Shown here: positions 10,801 to 19,325 of the stretch, piece by piece
Layout of the letters: the number at the start of each line of letters is the position of its first letter
Position numbering within the stretch: the stretch's first letter is position 1
Assembly (NCBI RefSeq): GCF_014075995.1
Contig: NZ_CP055153.1
Coordinates: forward strand, 2,046,001 to 2,110,000
DNA from: Adhaeribacter radiodurans
Lineage (GTDB): Bacteria > Bacteroidota > Bacteroidia > Cytophagales > Hymenobacteraceae
Length of the DNA: 64,000 nt
Direction of reading: 5' to 3'
Program-made: the position numbers and the translations under genes
Notes under the pieces: generated by a model
Databases searched by the model: none
What the model was told of the DNA's origin: nothing
The model's input: the letters and a program-made list of their open reading frames with translations, nothing else

Positions 10801-10960
10801 CCAAAACCTGCACACTTTTACTAAATACCTGGGCTTCGACCCAGAGGTAACCCGGGGTTTCAGTTTTCAGAAGGGCGATGTTGTATTGGCGAATGGGCAG
10901 GACCCAGGCAATTCACCGCAACCAAAAATATATCAGTTGGGTGTACAAGTTTCTTTCTAG
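7871..10960 (+). CDS. SusC/RagA-family TonB-linked outer-membrane transporter
   Basis: 1029 residues. It has a signal peptide (1-23, ending PLYAQ), a carboxypeptidase-regulatory-like (CarboxypepD_reg) domain (about 27-100, starting VVRGRITDSD), a TonB-box-like ALEEVVVVGFGTQKK at about 104-118, a plug domain (ISSPDQILAGRASGVSI, the characteristic SIDVLKDASAAAIYGARAANGVI) and a C-terminal beta-barrel ending in VSF. The family imports oligosaccharides, peptides or similar nutrients through the outer membrane with a SusD-type lid, powered by TonB. The susD partner lies 42 bp downstream. Substrate unknown; no glycoside hydrolase is adjacent. Confidence 0.95.
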   Translation: MKYSTLKIVLCLLLLTIVIPLYAQDQVVRGRITDSDKGDGLPGVSVLVKGTTNGTSTDVNGNFQLTVPGNSVRLVVSYVGYASQEIPVNNQATINVVLKPDIKALEEVVVVGFGTQKKADLTGAVGGIRGEDVGITSKPISSPDQILAGRASGVSISNRSGDPGAPINVRIRGIGSPGVNQPLWVIDGVPIVQTENMTVNTGSNTESNPLAGINPSDIESIDVLKDASAAAIYGARAANGVIIVTTKRGKDGKANFTYDGYVGKGSTQKRLDVLNVEQYIDLQQELGRDFSQFRGQPFVDWQDAVFRTSTIVNHNIAVSGGSPNANYFVGAGYYDQDGIEPAQGFTRYSIKANSDISVGKKLKFGESLLLSSVNRLTQSESGSFAGIGAADNAPYFKIYDPNGPLGYNPENTTTIGEGGDASNILLRADTRANSTRIVTRKVLASIYGEWEIFSGLKYKITGGVDYNVGSGDFFQEAIAFDNITPRSSLLVQERPIELTTNLSHTLTYNKVFGDHSLTLLVGEEETNFRFDKVRLQGNNLFNSKIQFASTGSSVSAANEADQWALRGYLGRINYSYKGRYLFTANVRNDNTSRFAKGNRSQTFPSFSAGWRISEESFFPKGNVVDDFKIRGSWGQSGNQFTGANFAFLSTLKTTIFYPIGVGQVITRGPAPVNFANENLRWETSDQLDIGTDISLLRGRIEITADYYRKITKDVLIGLPIPFTSGYFLAADANVGKILNRGLELAVNYRNRIGEVSYSVGGNITTVHNEVLDLGNIPEIITGVSGASTHRTTVGEQLGYFYGYKTDGIYQTQAEVDAALPDAFSSERAPGDIRFVDVNKDGKVDAADRTKIGNANPTYFYGINASASYKGFDLSLLLQGVGGNKVYNEARVGLESMTGSNNSSTRVLDRWTEAGSSNSMPRAVANDPNGNSRYSDRWIENGSFMRIKNLQIGYALPSAKLQTWTNQFVSKVRIYVAAQNLHTFTKYLGFDPEVTRGFSFQKGDVVLANGQDPGNSPQPKIYQLGVQVSF

Positions 10961-11002
10961 TGGAATGGGTTCATTCTGATATTCTTAATAAAGCATCAAA
11001 CC

Positions 11003-12538
11003 ATGAAAAAAATATCTATTGCTTTACTGGCAAGTTTTTTAACGCTTAATTCTTGTAATAACCTGGACCTGGTGCCGCTGGATAAGCTCACTTCCGAAAA
11101 TTTTTATAAAACAGCCGCTGATTTTGACGGAGCTATTTTTGCTTCTTATTCTTCTATCCAGGATTTTTGGGGCACCAGTACAGAAACCCTCGGGGAATCT
11201 GGTGAATACTGGAAAATCTCCGTTGTTACTTCCGATGATGTAGTAGCCGATGTGAATGCCGGTACAGACGGCATCTCGCGCGATGCGGATAACCTTATCA
11301 TTAGGGCCAGCGATAAGCCTTTTGCTGCCGTTTATACGCAAATTTACGAAGGTATTTTACGAGCCAACCTGGTACTGGAAAATTTAAATAACGAGAACCA
11401 ACTTACCGAAGAGCAAAAAAGCCGGCTTGATGGCGAAGCAAAGTTTTTGCGGGCTTTCTTTCATTTTGAAGCCTTAAAACTCTGGGGTACCCCGCCCTTG
11501 GCCACCGAAGTAAAACGCGATTTAAGTAATTTAGCCCTGCCCAACGCTACCCAAGAACAACTATATACCCAGATATTGGCCGATTTCACCGATGCTTATA
11601 ATGCACTGCCCATCACTTGGGATGATGCTAATAAAGGCCGGGTTACTAAATACGCCGCCCAAGCCTATATTGGCAAAGTAAATGTTTGGAAGAAAGATTG
11701 GCCGGCTGCCATTTCTGCCTTTGAAGACGTTATTGCCAACGGACCATTTAGTTTAATTAATACGGGTAATCCGGCGAAAGATTTAGATGATGTTTTTGCT
11801 TATAATAACGAAAATAACCAAGAGGCAATTTTCGAAGTTCAGTTTGGGGGGCCGTTTTCCGATGATAACGTTTGGGTATTTGATGATACGCACTCCGAAG
11901 CCTTTAAAGCTACCCAAGGTACTACCCGTAGTTTGTACTGGGATGCCGGTAATGGCGCTCCGGGCGGTAAATCTGGGTGGTGGGCACCCAGCCAGGAACT
12001 GGTAAATGCGTATGAACCCGGTGATGCCCGGTTAAATGTGTATGTGTACAAGGCCGGAGATACCTATTATACCACCGATTATACCCCGGTACCCTACGAT
12101 CCGGAATGGTCCCTGACCGGCTATACCATGAAGAAATATGGTGGAGCCAGAAACATGGTGCCCGCCGATAATTCACCAAACCAACAAGCTAATTTTAACA
12201 ACGAACGGCTATACCGATTTGCCGAATTAAAGCTTTTATACGCGGAAGCTTTAATAGCCCAGGGAAGAACGGCTGATGCTGCTCAACAAATCAACGATAT
12301 CCGGAGACGGGCCGGGTTGCCTGATTTAGCTGCTGGCGTAGATCTTACCGAAGCTCTGCGCCACGAAAAGCAAGTAGAATTGGCCTTCGAGCCACACCGC
12401 TGGTTTGATATTGTTAGATGGGGAATTGGTGCACAGGTTTTTGGTAGCAAATGGCAGGATCGGTACAATTTATATCCTTTACCTCAAACGGAAATTGACC
12501 GCACTGGTGGTACTTTAAAACAAAACCCAGGTTACTAA
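11003..12538 (+). CDS. SusD/RagB-family nutrient-binding outer-membrane lipoprotein
   Basis: 511 residues. A lipoprotein signal ends at Cys18 (TLNSC). The N-terminal SusD-like region (NLDLVPLDKLTSENFYKTAADFDGA) is followed by TPR-like helices and a C-terminal RagB/SusD block (YRFAELKLLYAEALIAQGR, INDIRRRAGL, HEKQVELAFEPHRWFDIVRWG), ending with the typical YPLPQTEIDRT...QNPGY. It should form the surface lid of the SusC barrel encoded 42 bp upstream and be co-transcribed with it. Confidence 0.95.
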   Translation: MKKISIALLASFLTLNSCNNLDLVPLDKLTSENFYKTAADFDGAIFASYSSIQDFWGTSTETLGESGEYWKISVVTSDDVVADVNAGTDGISRDADNLIIRASDKPFAAVYTQIYEGILRANLVLENLNNENQLTEEQKSRLDGEAKFLRAFFHFEALKLWGTPPLATEVKRDLSNLALPNATQEQLYTQILADFTDAYNALPITWDDANKGRVTKYAAQAYIGKVNVWKKDWPAAISAFEDVIANGPFSLINTGNPAKDLDDVFAYNNENNQEAIFEVQFGGPFSDDNVWVFDDTHSEAFKATQGTTRSLYWDAGNGAPGGKSGWWAPSQELVNAYEPGDARLNVYVYKAGDTYYTTDYTPVPYDPEWSLTGYTMKKYGGARNMVPADNSPNQQANFNNERLYRFAELKLLYAEALIAQGRTADAAQQINDIRRRAGLPDLAAGVDLTEALRHEKQVELAFEPHRWFDIVRWGIGAQVFGSKWQDRYNLYPLPQTEIDRTGGTLKQNPGY

Positions 12539-12621
12539 TAAATTTAAGCGTTTAAGATCTTTCTATTTATTTATTGAAGGTATAAATTATTTAATCTTAC
12601 TAAAACAGCCAACCAACCCTT

Positions 12622-12643
12622 CCCCTCCTGAACATAGGAGGGG
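12622..12643. repeat. CCCCTCCT hairpin, copy B
   Basis: Stem CCCCTCCT/AGGAGGGG with a six-base loop, followed by AGCTTTTTA. It lies 84 bp after the susD stop, so it could also act as a transcription terminator for the susCD operon. Confidence 0.7.
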
Positions 12644-12718
12644 AGCTTTTTAATAAGCTGATTGAAAGAATTAGATAAAAAAGAAATACCCGAAAGAAAA
12701 ATTTACTACCGAAACAGA

Positions 12719-12896
12719 AACCAGTTTGCCTATGGAGTACCTGCCAGGTTTCCGGTTTTGATAGCATTGCACAGACAAAGTAGAGGAAAAGAAGACTACC
12801 AGGTGCGAGAGAAACAAACGAGACCTGCCGGCCACAAGGTAAATGGACTATAGTTCAAGCGATAAAATGCCATAATCCGGAGACTTGGTAAGGCTA
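12719..12896 (+). repeat. Dispersed ~185-bp repeat, copy 3 (degenerate)
   Basis: It opens AACCAGTTTGCCTATGGAG, has GAGACCTGCCGGCCACAAGG at the place where copy 2 reads GAGGCCTGCCGGCCATGAGG, and ends GGAGACTTGGTAAGGCTACA, a decayed form of the terminal palindrome. It has the same orientation as copy 2 and is clearly more diverged. Confidence 0.6.
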
Positions 12897-12969
12897 CACG
12901 GAGAAGCTTCTCATTAGAATAAAAATTTAGAGTCTTTAAAATACTTGCTGTAAGTTGCCGGATTGCCTC

Positions 12970-15900
12970 ATGAAGAATCAGCTGTTCTTAAATTTTAAAG
13001 TAAAATGTAAATTGTTTCCTGGCATTCGCCTGCGTACCTTCCTCCAACTGTTATTATTTTTTAGTTTTTGCTGGTTCTTAACTGGTTGCCAAAAGCATGA
13101 TGCCGTTTTTGAAAGACTTTCGGCCGCAGAAACAGGTATTCACTTTACTAATACAATTCAGGAAGACGATCAGCATAATGTATTTACTTACACCAACATT
13201 TACACGGGGGCGGGTGTGGCGGCCGGTGATATTAACAACGATGGCTTAACCGACTTGTTTTTTAGTGGCAGCATGGTTTCAGGCCTCTTGTATCTGAATA
13301 CAGGTAATCTGCAATTTAAAGATATTACGGCCGCTGCGGGTCTCACCAGTAAACGCTGGCAAACCGGCGCAACCATGGTAGATATAAATCAGGATGGCTG
13401 GCTGGATATATACGTTTGTGTGGCCGGTATTGCTACCGGTAAAGAACGCGCCAATTTACTATATATTAATAACCGGAATAATACTTTTACTGAAAGTGCC
13501 GAAGCGTACGGTCTGGCTGATACCCGCCAGGTTATGCATGCTTCTTTTTTTGATTACGACCAGGATAATGATCTGGATGTTTTCCTGATTGTGAATCCAG
13601 CCTCCTTGCGCGACAATGTGAATGTGATTCGTACCCGGCAATTAAAAGGCGAGAGCGCCAGTACCGATGTTCTTTACCGCAATAATGGTGATAATACTTT
13701 TACCGATGTATCGCGGGAAGCCGGTATTTTATCGGAAGGTTATAGTTTGGGATTGGCCGTAAGTGATATTAATAACGATGGATGGCCCGATGTGTATATT
13801 TCTAATGATTTTATCAGCAACGACGTTCTGTATATCAATAATCAAGATGGAACCTTCACCGATAAAGCTTCGGAATGTCTGAAGCATACTAGTTACGCCG
13901 GTATGGGTAACGATATAGCCGATATTAATAACGATGGACTGGTAGATATAGTAGAATTGGATATGCGCCCGGAAGATAACACCCGGCAAAAACTTATTAT
14001 TCCGTCTACGGGTTATGATCGTTTTCAATTAACGCTGAACCGGGGCTATGATGCTCAATATAGTCGCAACACCTTACAGTTAAATCAGGGAAATGGCAAA
14101 TTTAGCGAAGCCGGTTTTTTGGCCGGAATTAGTAGTACCGATTGGAGTTGGAGCGCCTTACTAGCCGATTACGACAATGATGGTGACCGCGACTTGTTTG
14201 TAACCAACGGCTTTCTAAAAAACATGGGCGACCTGGATTACGTGCATTACCAAAATGTGTACAATGGTCCGATGGGTAACCAGCAAGCCAAAATCAAAAA
14301 TAAATTAGAGGCAATAAAATCTTTACCTGGAGTACCGCTGCAAAATTATTTATACGAAAATACGGGTAATATCAATTTTCAAAACCGTTCGGTAGAGTGG
14401 GGACTGGATACCAAAGGTTTTTCCAATGGGGCCTTATACGCTGATTTAGATAATGACGGGGATTTAGAATTAGTAGTAAATACCATTAACTCGGAGGTGC
14501 AGGTTTACGAAAATAAAAGCAACGAGCGTTTAAGCCGAAATTATTTAAAAGTTAAGCTGGCTGGCAGCCCGCAGAACCGTAACGGCATTGGTGCTAAAAT
14601 TAAATTAAGTTACCAGGGCAAACAGCAGTTCTACGAACATTTTCTCTCCCGTGGTTTTGAATCCTCCATTGATCCCATTGTTCACTTTGGCCTGGACAGC
14701 CTTCGGGTAGTAGATAATGTAGAAGTACTTTGGCCGGATGGCAAGTACCAGTTACTAAAAAAAGTAAAAGCGAACCAGATCTTAAAAGTAGATTATGCTC
14801 ATGCCGTGCCGGCTCCAGCAGCTTCATCTGTTTCTGCTGCTTTGTTTACTTTAGTAGGCGATAAAGCTGGTTTAGCGTACCAACATCGGGAAAATAGCTT
14901 TGTAGATTTTAAGCTGCAACCTTTGCTGCCCCACGGCCACTCTCGCCAGGGACCCGGATTAGCAGTAAGCGATGTTAACGGCGATGGTTTAACGGACGTG
15001 TACGTAGGCGGAGCTACCGACAAGGAGGGTGCTTTGTTTCTGCAACAAGCTTCGGGTAAGTTTCAGCGACAAACTGCTCCGGCTATCGATAGTTCCGGGG
15101 AGAGCTTGGGCGTGTTATTTTTCGACGCCGACCAGGACCAGGATCAAGACTTGTACCTAGTGCGGGGTAGTTCTGAGCAGTTGCCCAACTCGGCCTGGTA
15201 CCAGGATGAACTTTACATAAACGATGGAAACGGCAACTTCTCCTTAGATAAGAATGCTTTACCGATGATGCGTTCGAGTAAAGCCAGCGTTGTTGCCGCC
15301 GATTACGACCAGGACGGGGACTTAGACTTGTTTGTGGGCGGACGGATTACGCCGGGCGCTTACCCCACTACTCCCCGCAGTTATTTATTACAAAACGAGA
15401 GTAAGAATGGCGTATGTCGCTTCCAAGATGTTACCCAAAAAGTAAGTCCTGGTTTAGTACAGGCGGGTATGGTAACAAGTGCATTGTGGAGCGATTATGA
15501 TAACGATGGTTGGGTAGACTTACTTCTGGCCGGTGAGTTCATGCCCTTGCGCTTTTACCAAAATCAACACGGCAAGTTAGTAGAGCAAACCAATCAAACT
15601 GGTTTAGAACATACCGTAGGGTGGTGGAACAGCTTAGCGGGGGCAGACTTTGACCAGGATGGCGACATAGATTACGTGGCCGGTAACGTGGGGCTAAATA
15701 CCCGTTACCAGGCCAGCCCAGAAGAGCCATTGTGCGTGCACGCTAAAGACTACAACAAAGACGGACGCATAGATCCCATTTTAAGTTACTATAATAAAGG
15801 CAAGCGTTACATTCTGCACAGCAGAGATGATTTAATCGACCAGATCAATACCATGCGGGGGCGTTTTCCGACGTACCAATCCTACGCTCAAGCTCAATTT

Positions 15901-16578
15901 GAAGATTCGTTTTTACCTCAGGAATTGGCTGGGGCGCAGGTACTATGTGCCGAGTGGATGCAGAGCAGCTACGTGGAGAATCTGGGTAAAGGAAAGTTTA
16001 GAATTCAACCACTCCCCCGGGAAGTACAACTCGCCCCTCTGTACGGAATGATAGTGGATGATTATAATAAAGACGGGCACTTAGATGTGCTGGCAGTAGG
16101 TAACTCCTACGCACCGGAAGTGAGTACGGGCCGCTATGATGCCGGCCTCGGCTGGTATTTGCAGGGCAATGGCAAAGGAGAGTTTAGCAGCGTACCAGCC
16201 CGAAAGAGCGGATTTGTAGCTGAGCAAGATGCCAAGAGTTTAGTGCAGGTAAGCCAGGCAACCGGACAACAACTAGTAGTTGTTGGTAATAACAACAGCG
16301 GTTTAGAAGTGTATCAGGTGCAGCAATCCGGGCAATATTACCAGGCGCAGCCGGAAGACGCTTGGGCGGAAGTGCGGTTAACGAACGGGAAAAGCTACAA
16401 ACACGAATTTCATTATGGTGCTTCCTTCCTCTCCCAAGCCGAAAGACATCTGAATCTATCCGAAAACGTGGTGCAGGTTGTTATAACTAATTCCCAAGGT
16501 AAAAGCCGGAATCTGGCTTTGCCGCCAGATATTTTAGCCAACGGTTCAATTCATCCTTATAAATCATTAAAAAAGTAA
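12970..16578 (+). CDS. FG-GAP/VCBS repeat lipoprotein with ASPIC/UnbV domain (CRTAC1-like)
   Basis: 1202 residues from the ATG at 12970; a TTG five codons upstream is less likely. A lipoprotein signal ends at Cys40 (WFLTGC). Two sets of Ca-binding FG-GAP repeats are visible (DINNDGLTDLFFSG, DINQDGWLDIYV, DYDNDGDRDLFVTNG; then DVNGDGLTDVYVGG, DYDQDGDLDLFVGGR, DYNKDGHLDVLAVGN), separated by an ASPIC/UnbV domain (NYLKVKLAG...GIGAKIKL...VEVLWPDGK). Such proteins form beta-propellers on the cell surface and are commonly found next to SusCD pairs in Bacteroidota. Binding or carbohydrate-related roles are proposed for the family, but no activity can be assigned. A DUF5009 gene follows after 8 bp, so they are probably one operon. 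Confidence 0.9.
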   Translation: MKNQLFLNFKVKCKLFPGIRLRTFLQLLLFFSFCWFLTGCQKHDAVFERLSAAETGIHFTNTIQEDDQHNVFTYTNIYTGAGVAAGDINNDGLTDLFFSGSMVSGLLYLNTGNLQFKDITAAAGLTSKRWQTGATMVDINQDGWLDIYVCVAGIATGKERANLLYINNRNNTFTESAEAYGLADTRQVMHASFFDYDQDNDLDVFLIVNPASLRDNVNVIRTRQLKGESASTDVLYRNNGDNTFTDVSREAGILSEGYSLGLAVSDINNDGWPDVYISNDFISNDVLYINNQDGTFTDKASECLKHTSYAGMGNDIADINNDGLVDIVELDMRPEDNTRQKLIIPSTGYDRFQLTLNRGYDAQYSRNTLQLNQGNGKFSEAGFLAGISSTDWSWSALLADYDNDGDRDLFVTNGFLKNMGDLDYVHYQNVYNGPMGNQQAKIKNKLEAIKSLPGVPLQNYLYENTGNINFQNRSVEWGLDTKGFSNGALYADLDNDGDLELVVNTINSEVQVYENKSNERLSRNYLKVKLAGSPQNRNGIGAKIKLSYQGKQQFYEHFLSRGFESSIDPIVHFGLDSLRVVDNVEVLWPDGKYQLLKKVKANQILKVDYAHAVPAPAASSVSAALFTLVGDKAGLAYQHRENSFVDFKLQPLLPHGHSRQGPGLAVSDVNGDGLTDVYVGGATDKEGALFLQQASGKFQRQTAPAIDSSGESLGVLFFDADQDQDQDLYLVRGSSEQLPNSAWYQDELYINDGNGNFSLDKNALPMMRSSKASVVAADYDQDGDLDLFVGGRITPGAYPTTPRSYLLQNESKNGVCRFQDVTQKVSPGLVQAGMVTSALWSDYDNDGWVDLLLAGEFMPLRFYQNQHGKLVEQTNQTGLEHTVGWWNSLAGADFDQDGDIDYVAGNVGLNTRYQASPEEPLCVHAKDYNKDGRIDPILSYYNKGKRYILHSRDDLIDQINTMRGRFPTYQSYAQAQFEDSFLPQELAGAQVLCAEWMQSSYVENLGKGKFRIQPLPREVQLAPLYGMIVDDYNKDGHLDVLAVGNSYAPEVSTGRYDAGLGWYLQGNGKGEFSSVPARKSGFVAEQDAKSLVQVSQATGQQLVVVGNNNSGLEVYQVQQSGQYYQAQPEDAWAEVRLTNGKSYKHEFHYGASFLSQAERHLNLSENVVQVVITNSQGKSRNLALPPDILANGSIHPYKSLKK

Positions 16579-16586
16579 TTTAATTT

Positions 16587-17741
16587 ATGAAAGTACTAAC
16601 AACTGCTACCGATACTTCGGCAGATATTGAGCAGAAATCCATAAACCAGACCAGTTCTTCCCGTCTGCTTTCGCTGGATTTTATGCGGGGGCTTATAATG
16701 GTTTTGCTGATGCTGGAAGGAGCCGGTTTATACGAGCATTTATACAACGAAAATGGGCAAGGCATATTCAACGCGCTTATGCGACAGTTTTTACATCACC
16801 CTTGGCACGGGCTGCACTTTTGGGATTTAATTCAACCTGGTTTTATGTTTATTGCGGGTACCGCTCTGGCTTATTCCCTTTACCGGCAACAGCAAAAAGG
16901 AATGCCCTGGACCCAATCGCTGGTGAAAGTTTTAAAAAGGTCCGGCTGGTTGTTTTTCTGGGGAGTATTGGATTATGCCGTTCGTCCGCGCGGTTTGTCT
17001 TTTGAACTTTGGGATGTACTTACGCAATTATCTTTTACTACCCTGGTTACTTTTTTAGTTTTCCGGTGGTCGTTACTTAGCCAGTTTTTTTTCAGTATTG
17101 CTTTATTGTTGCTCACCGAAGTTCTGTACCGTTTCACCCACATACCCGGTTTCGATCAGCCCTTCACTGATCAGCATAATTTTGGTAACTACGTCGATTT
17201 ACTATTAATGAACACTATTAATGGGGGCGGATGGGTCGCTATTAACTGTATTCCAACTACGGCGCATACCTTATGGGGAGCTATGGCCGGCCGGTTGTTG
17301 CTTTCGAGTAAGCCCGGTTACGAAAAAGTAAAATGGCTTTTACTTTCGGGTATTGCCGCCTTACTGGCCGGGTACCTGCTCGATTTTACTATTACTCCGG
17401 TTATTAAACGCATTGCTACCAGTTCTTTTGTTCTTGTATCGGGTGGTTGGTGTTTACTGGCTCTAACCTTTTTGTTCTGGTGGATTGATATTAAAAATCA
17501 TAAAAAATACCTGTTCTTCTTTACCGTAGTGGGGATGAATTCCTTATTTATTTATTTGTTTTTCGAAATAGTGGGTAGCCGCTGGTTTAACGGGTACATT
17601 GGCGCTATAACCGGTGGATTGTTGGGAATGGCGCATATTCCGGAATATTTAATTGGTATTATTACCTCTCTGGTAATTTTCTTCCTGGAATGGCGAATGC
17701 TGTTATTCCTTTACCGGCGCGGAATATTCTTTAAAATATAA
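16587..17741 (+). CDS. DUF5009/HGSNAT-like multi-spanning acyltransferase family protein
   Basis: 384-residue membrane protein with about ten hydrophobic segments. The N-terminal SRLLSLDFMRGLIMVLLMLEG and the following WHGLHFWDLIQPGFMFIAG are the hallmark of the DUF5009 / heparan-alpha-glucosaminide N-acetyltransferase-like family. Members are thought to move acyl groups across the membrane onto sugars; the His in HHPWHGL is a candidate catalytic residue by analogy. It starts 8 bp after the FG-GAP lipoprotein gene and is probably translated from the same mRNA. With the neighbouring SusCD pair this suggests a glycan-related locus, although no hydrolase is present. Confidence 0.85.
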   Translation: MKVLTTATDTSADIEQKSINQTSSSRLLSLDFMRGLIMVLLMLEGAGLYEHLYNENGQGIFNALMRQFLHHPWHGLHFWDLIQPGFMFIAGTALAYSLYRQQQKGMPWTQSLVKVLKRSGWLFFWGVLDYAVRPRGLSFELWDVLTQLSFTTLVTFLVFRWSLLSQFFFSIALLLLTEVLYRFTHIPGFDQPFTDQHNFGNYVDLLLMNTINGGGWVAINCIPTTAHTLWGAMAGRLLLSSKPGYEKVKWLLLSGIAALLAGYLLDFTITPVIKRIATSSFVLVSGGWCLLALTFLFWWIDIKNHKKYLFFFTVVGMNSLFIYLFFEIVGSRWFNGYIGAITGGLLGMAHIPEYLIGIITSLVIFFLEWRMLLFLYRRGIFFKI

Positions 17742-17977
17742 TTAATCAGAAAATATTATTAGTGAATAGGGGAGCTAATTAATGTTCCGGACCCGGCACG
17801 TGTCAGGGTTCTGCAACAAAAAGCGCAAAATCCTAGATTCCAAGATTCGCAAAAAAAAGGCTCAAACAAAGCTGGTTAAAAGACAAACTTAAAACATTAT
17901 ACTAATTAGCCCCTGCGCCTGGAAACGGGAACCGGCTCTACTAATTACTAAAAATACAAATAAAATCGACCATCATT

Positions 17978-19057
17978 ATGAATAAAGGCCTTTTCCTGCT
18001 ATTAGCATTTAGCTTATTTTCAGTTAGAACAACTCTGGCGCAAAATCCTGATAAATTATTACTAAAAGATTATCGCCCGAAATCTATTTATAAAATACCA
18101 ATAACTGCGGTTCCCAAAGCCAAGTTTCCGGTGATTGATTTGCATTCGCATCCTTATCCTAAATCTGATGCAGAACTGGCGGATTGGGTAAAAACCATGG
18201 ATGAAGTGGGAATAGACAAAACAGTTATTTTATCTTATTCTACCGGAGCTAAATTCGATTCTATTCAGAAGCAGTATAGTAAATATGGTAAGCGGTTTGA
18301 GGTTTGGTGCGGTTTTGATTTTACGGGCAAAGATAAACCGGGCTGGATTAAAAAGGCCGTAAAAGAACTGGAACGTTGCTACAAGGCAGGCGCTCGGGGC
18401 GTAGGCGAATTAGGTGATAAAGGTTTAGGTGAATTTTACTCGTTACCTACGGCCGGTTATGGTTTGCACATTGATGATGCGCGCATGAAGCCTCTGTTGC
18501 AAAAATGCGCCGAGTTAAAAATGCCGATTAGTATTCACGTAGCCGAACCGTACTGGATGTACGAACCCATGGATTCGACCAACGATGGTTTAATGAATGC
18601 TTACCAATGGAAAATTGATAAAACCAAACCCGGTTTATTGGGTCATGCCGCTTTAATTAAAACCTTAGAAAATGCCGTGCGCGATAATCCTAAAACTACT
18701 TTTATTGCCTGCCACTTTGCTAATTCTGAGTACGACTTAAGCATTTTAGGAAATTTGTTCGATAAGTATCCTAATCTCTACGCGGATATTGCTGCCCGCT
18801 ACGGCGAAACTTCTCCGATACCCCGTTACATGAATTCTTTCTTTAAGAAATACCAGGATCGGTTAGTATACGGAACGGATATGGGTACCAGCGCCAAAAT
18901 GTATAGTACTACCTTCCGGATTCTGGAAACGCTCGACGAACATTTTTACGAATTTGACCAGTTCGGCTATCATTGGTACCTTAATGGGTTTGGCCTCGAT
19001 GACGAAACGCTCCGCAAAGTATACCGCGACAATGCCCTTAAAATTTTAATGAAGTAA
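17978..19057 (+). CDS. Exported amidohydrolase (Amidohydro_2 family)
   Basis: 359 residues. It has a signal peptide (1-21, ending TTLAQ), then a TIM-barrel metal-dependent hydrolase domain. The first metal-binding motif is D54-L-H56-S-H58-P. Further barrel-strand motifs are ISIHVAEPYW, FIACHFANSEYDL, LYADIAARY and LVYGTDMG, which hold the later His ligands and Asp expected for the family. Members hydrolyse or decarboxylate cyclic and aromatic acids; the substrate is unknown here. Own transcription unit after a 236-bp gap. Confidence 0.85.
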   Translation: MNKGLFLLLAFSLFSVRTTLAQNPDKLLLKDYRPKSIYKIPITAVPKAKFPVIDLHSHPYPKSDAELADWVKTMDEVGIDKTVILSYSTGAKFDSIQKQYSKYGKRFEVWCGFDFTGKDKPGWIKKAVKELERCYKAGARGVGELGDKGLGEFYSLPTAGYGLHIDDARMKPLLQKCAELKMPISIHVAEPYWMYEPMDSTNDGLMNAYQWKIDKTKPGLLGHAALIKTLENAVRDNPKTTFIACHFANSEYDLSILGNLFDKYPNLYADIAARYGETSPIPRYMNSFFKKYQDRLVYGTDMGTSAKMYSTTFRILETLDEHFYEFDQFGYHWYLNGFGLDDETLRKVYRDNALKILMK

Positions 19058-19230
19058 GCTTATTTAGCAAATTTACCTGGTGCTGAAAATAGCAGGGTGC
19101 ATTTCTATCTGCATCAGCACCTGTAACTGTTGATTTTAAAAGGCTTCACGGAAGCATTTTATACTTTCTTCAACTCCATTTAAGTACTATCAATTCATAT
19201 AAACTGGATATTAATCAATAAAAGTAAAAA

Positions 19231-19275
19231 CCGTGATTCCAGCAAATCTTCACTATAAAGTTGCTGAAATCACGG
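19231..19275. terminator. Bidirectional terminator between convergent genes
   Basis: Stem CCGTGATTCCAGCAA / TTGCTGAAATCACGG (15 bp, one mismatch) with a 15-nt loop. A-rich sequence lies upstream and T-rich sequence downstream. It can serve both the amidohydrolase (+) and acs (-) genes. Confidence 0.85.
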
Positions 19276-19325
19276 CTTTAACTTTTTACAGATAAACTTT
19301 GTGAAAGAAAATCAGAATTAACTAC

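Larger units (their letters stand above)
12539..12969. other. Intergenic region holding repeat elements
   Basis: 431 bp between susD and the FG-GAP gene with no supported ORF. It carries the CCCCTCCT hairpin (12622-12643) followed about 75 bp later by the degenerate third copy of the dispersed repeat (12719-12896), the same order and spacing as at 5.4-5.7 kb. Confidence 0.6.
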
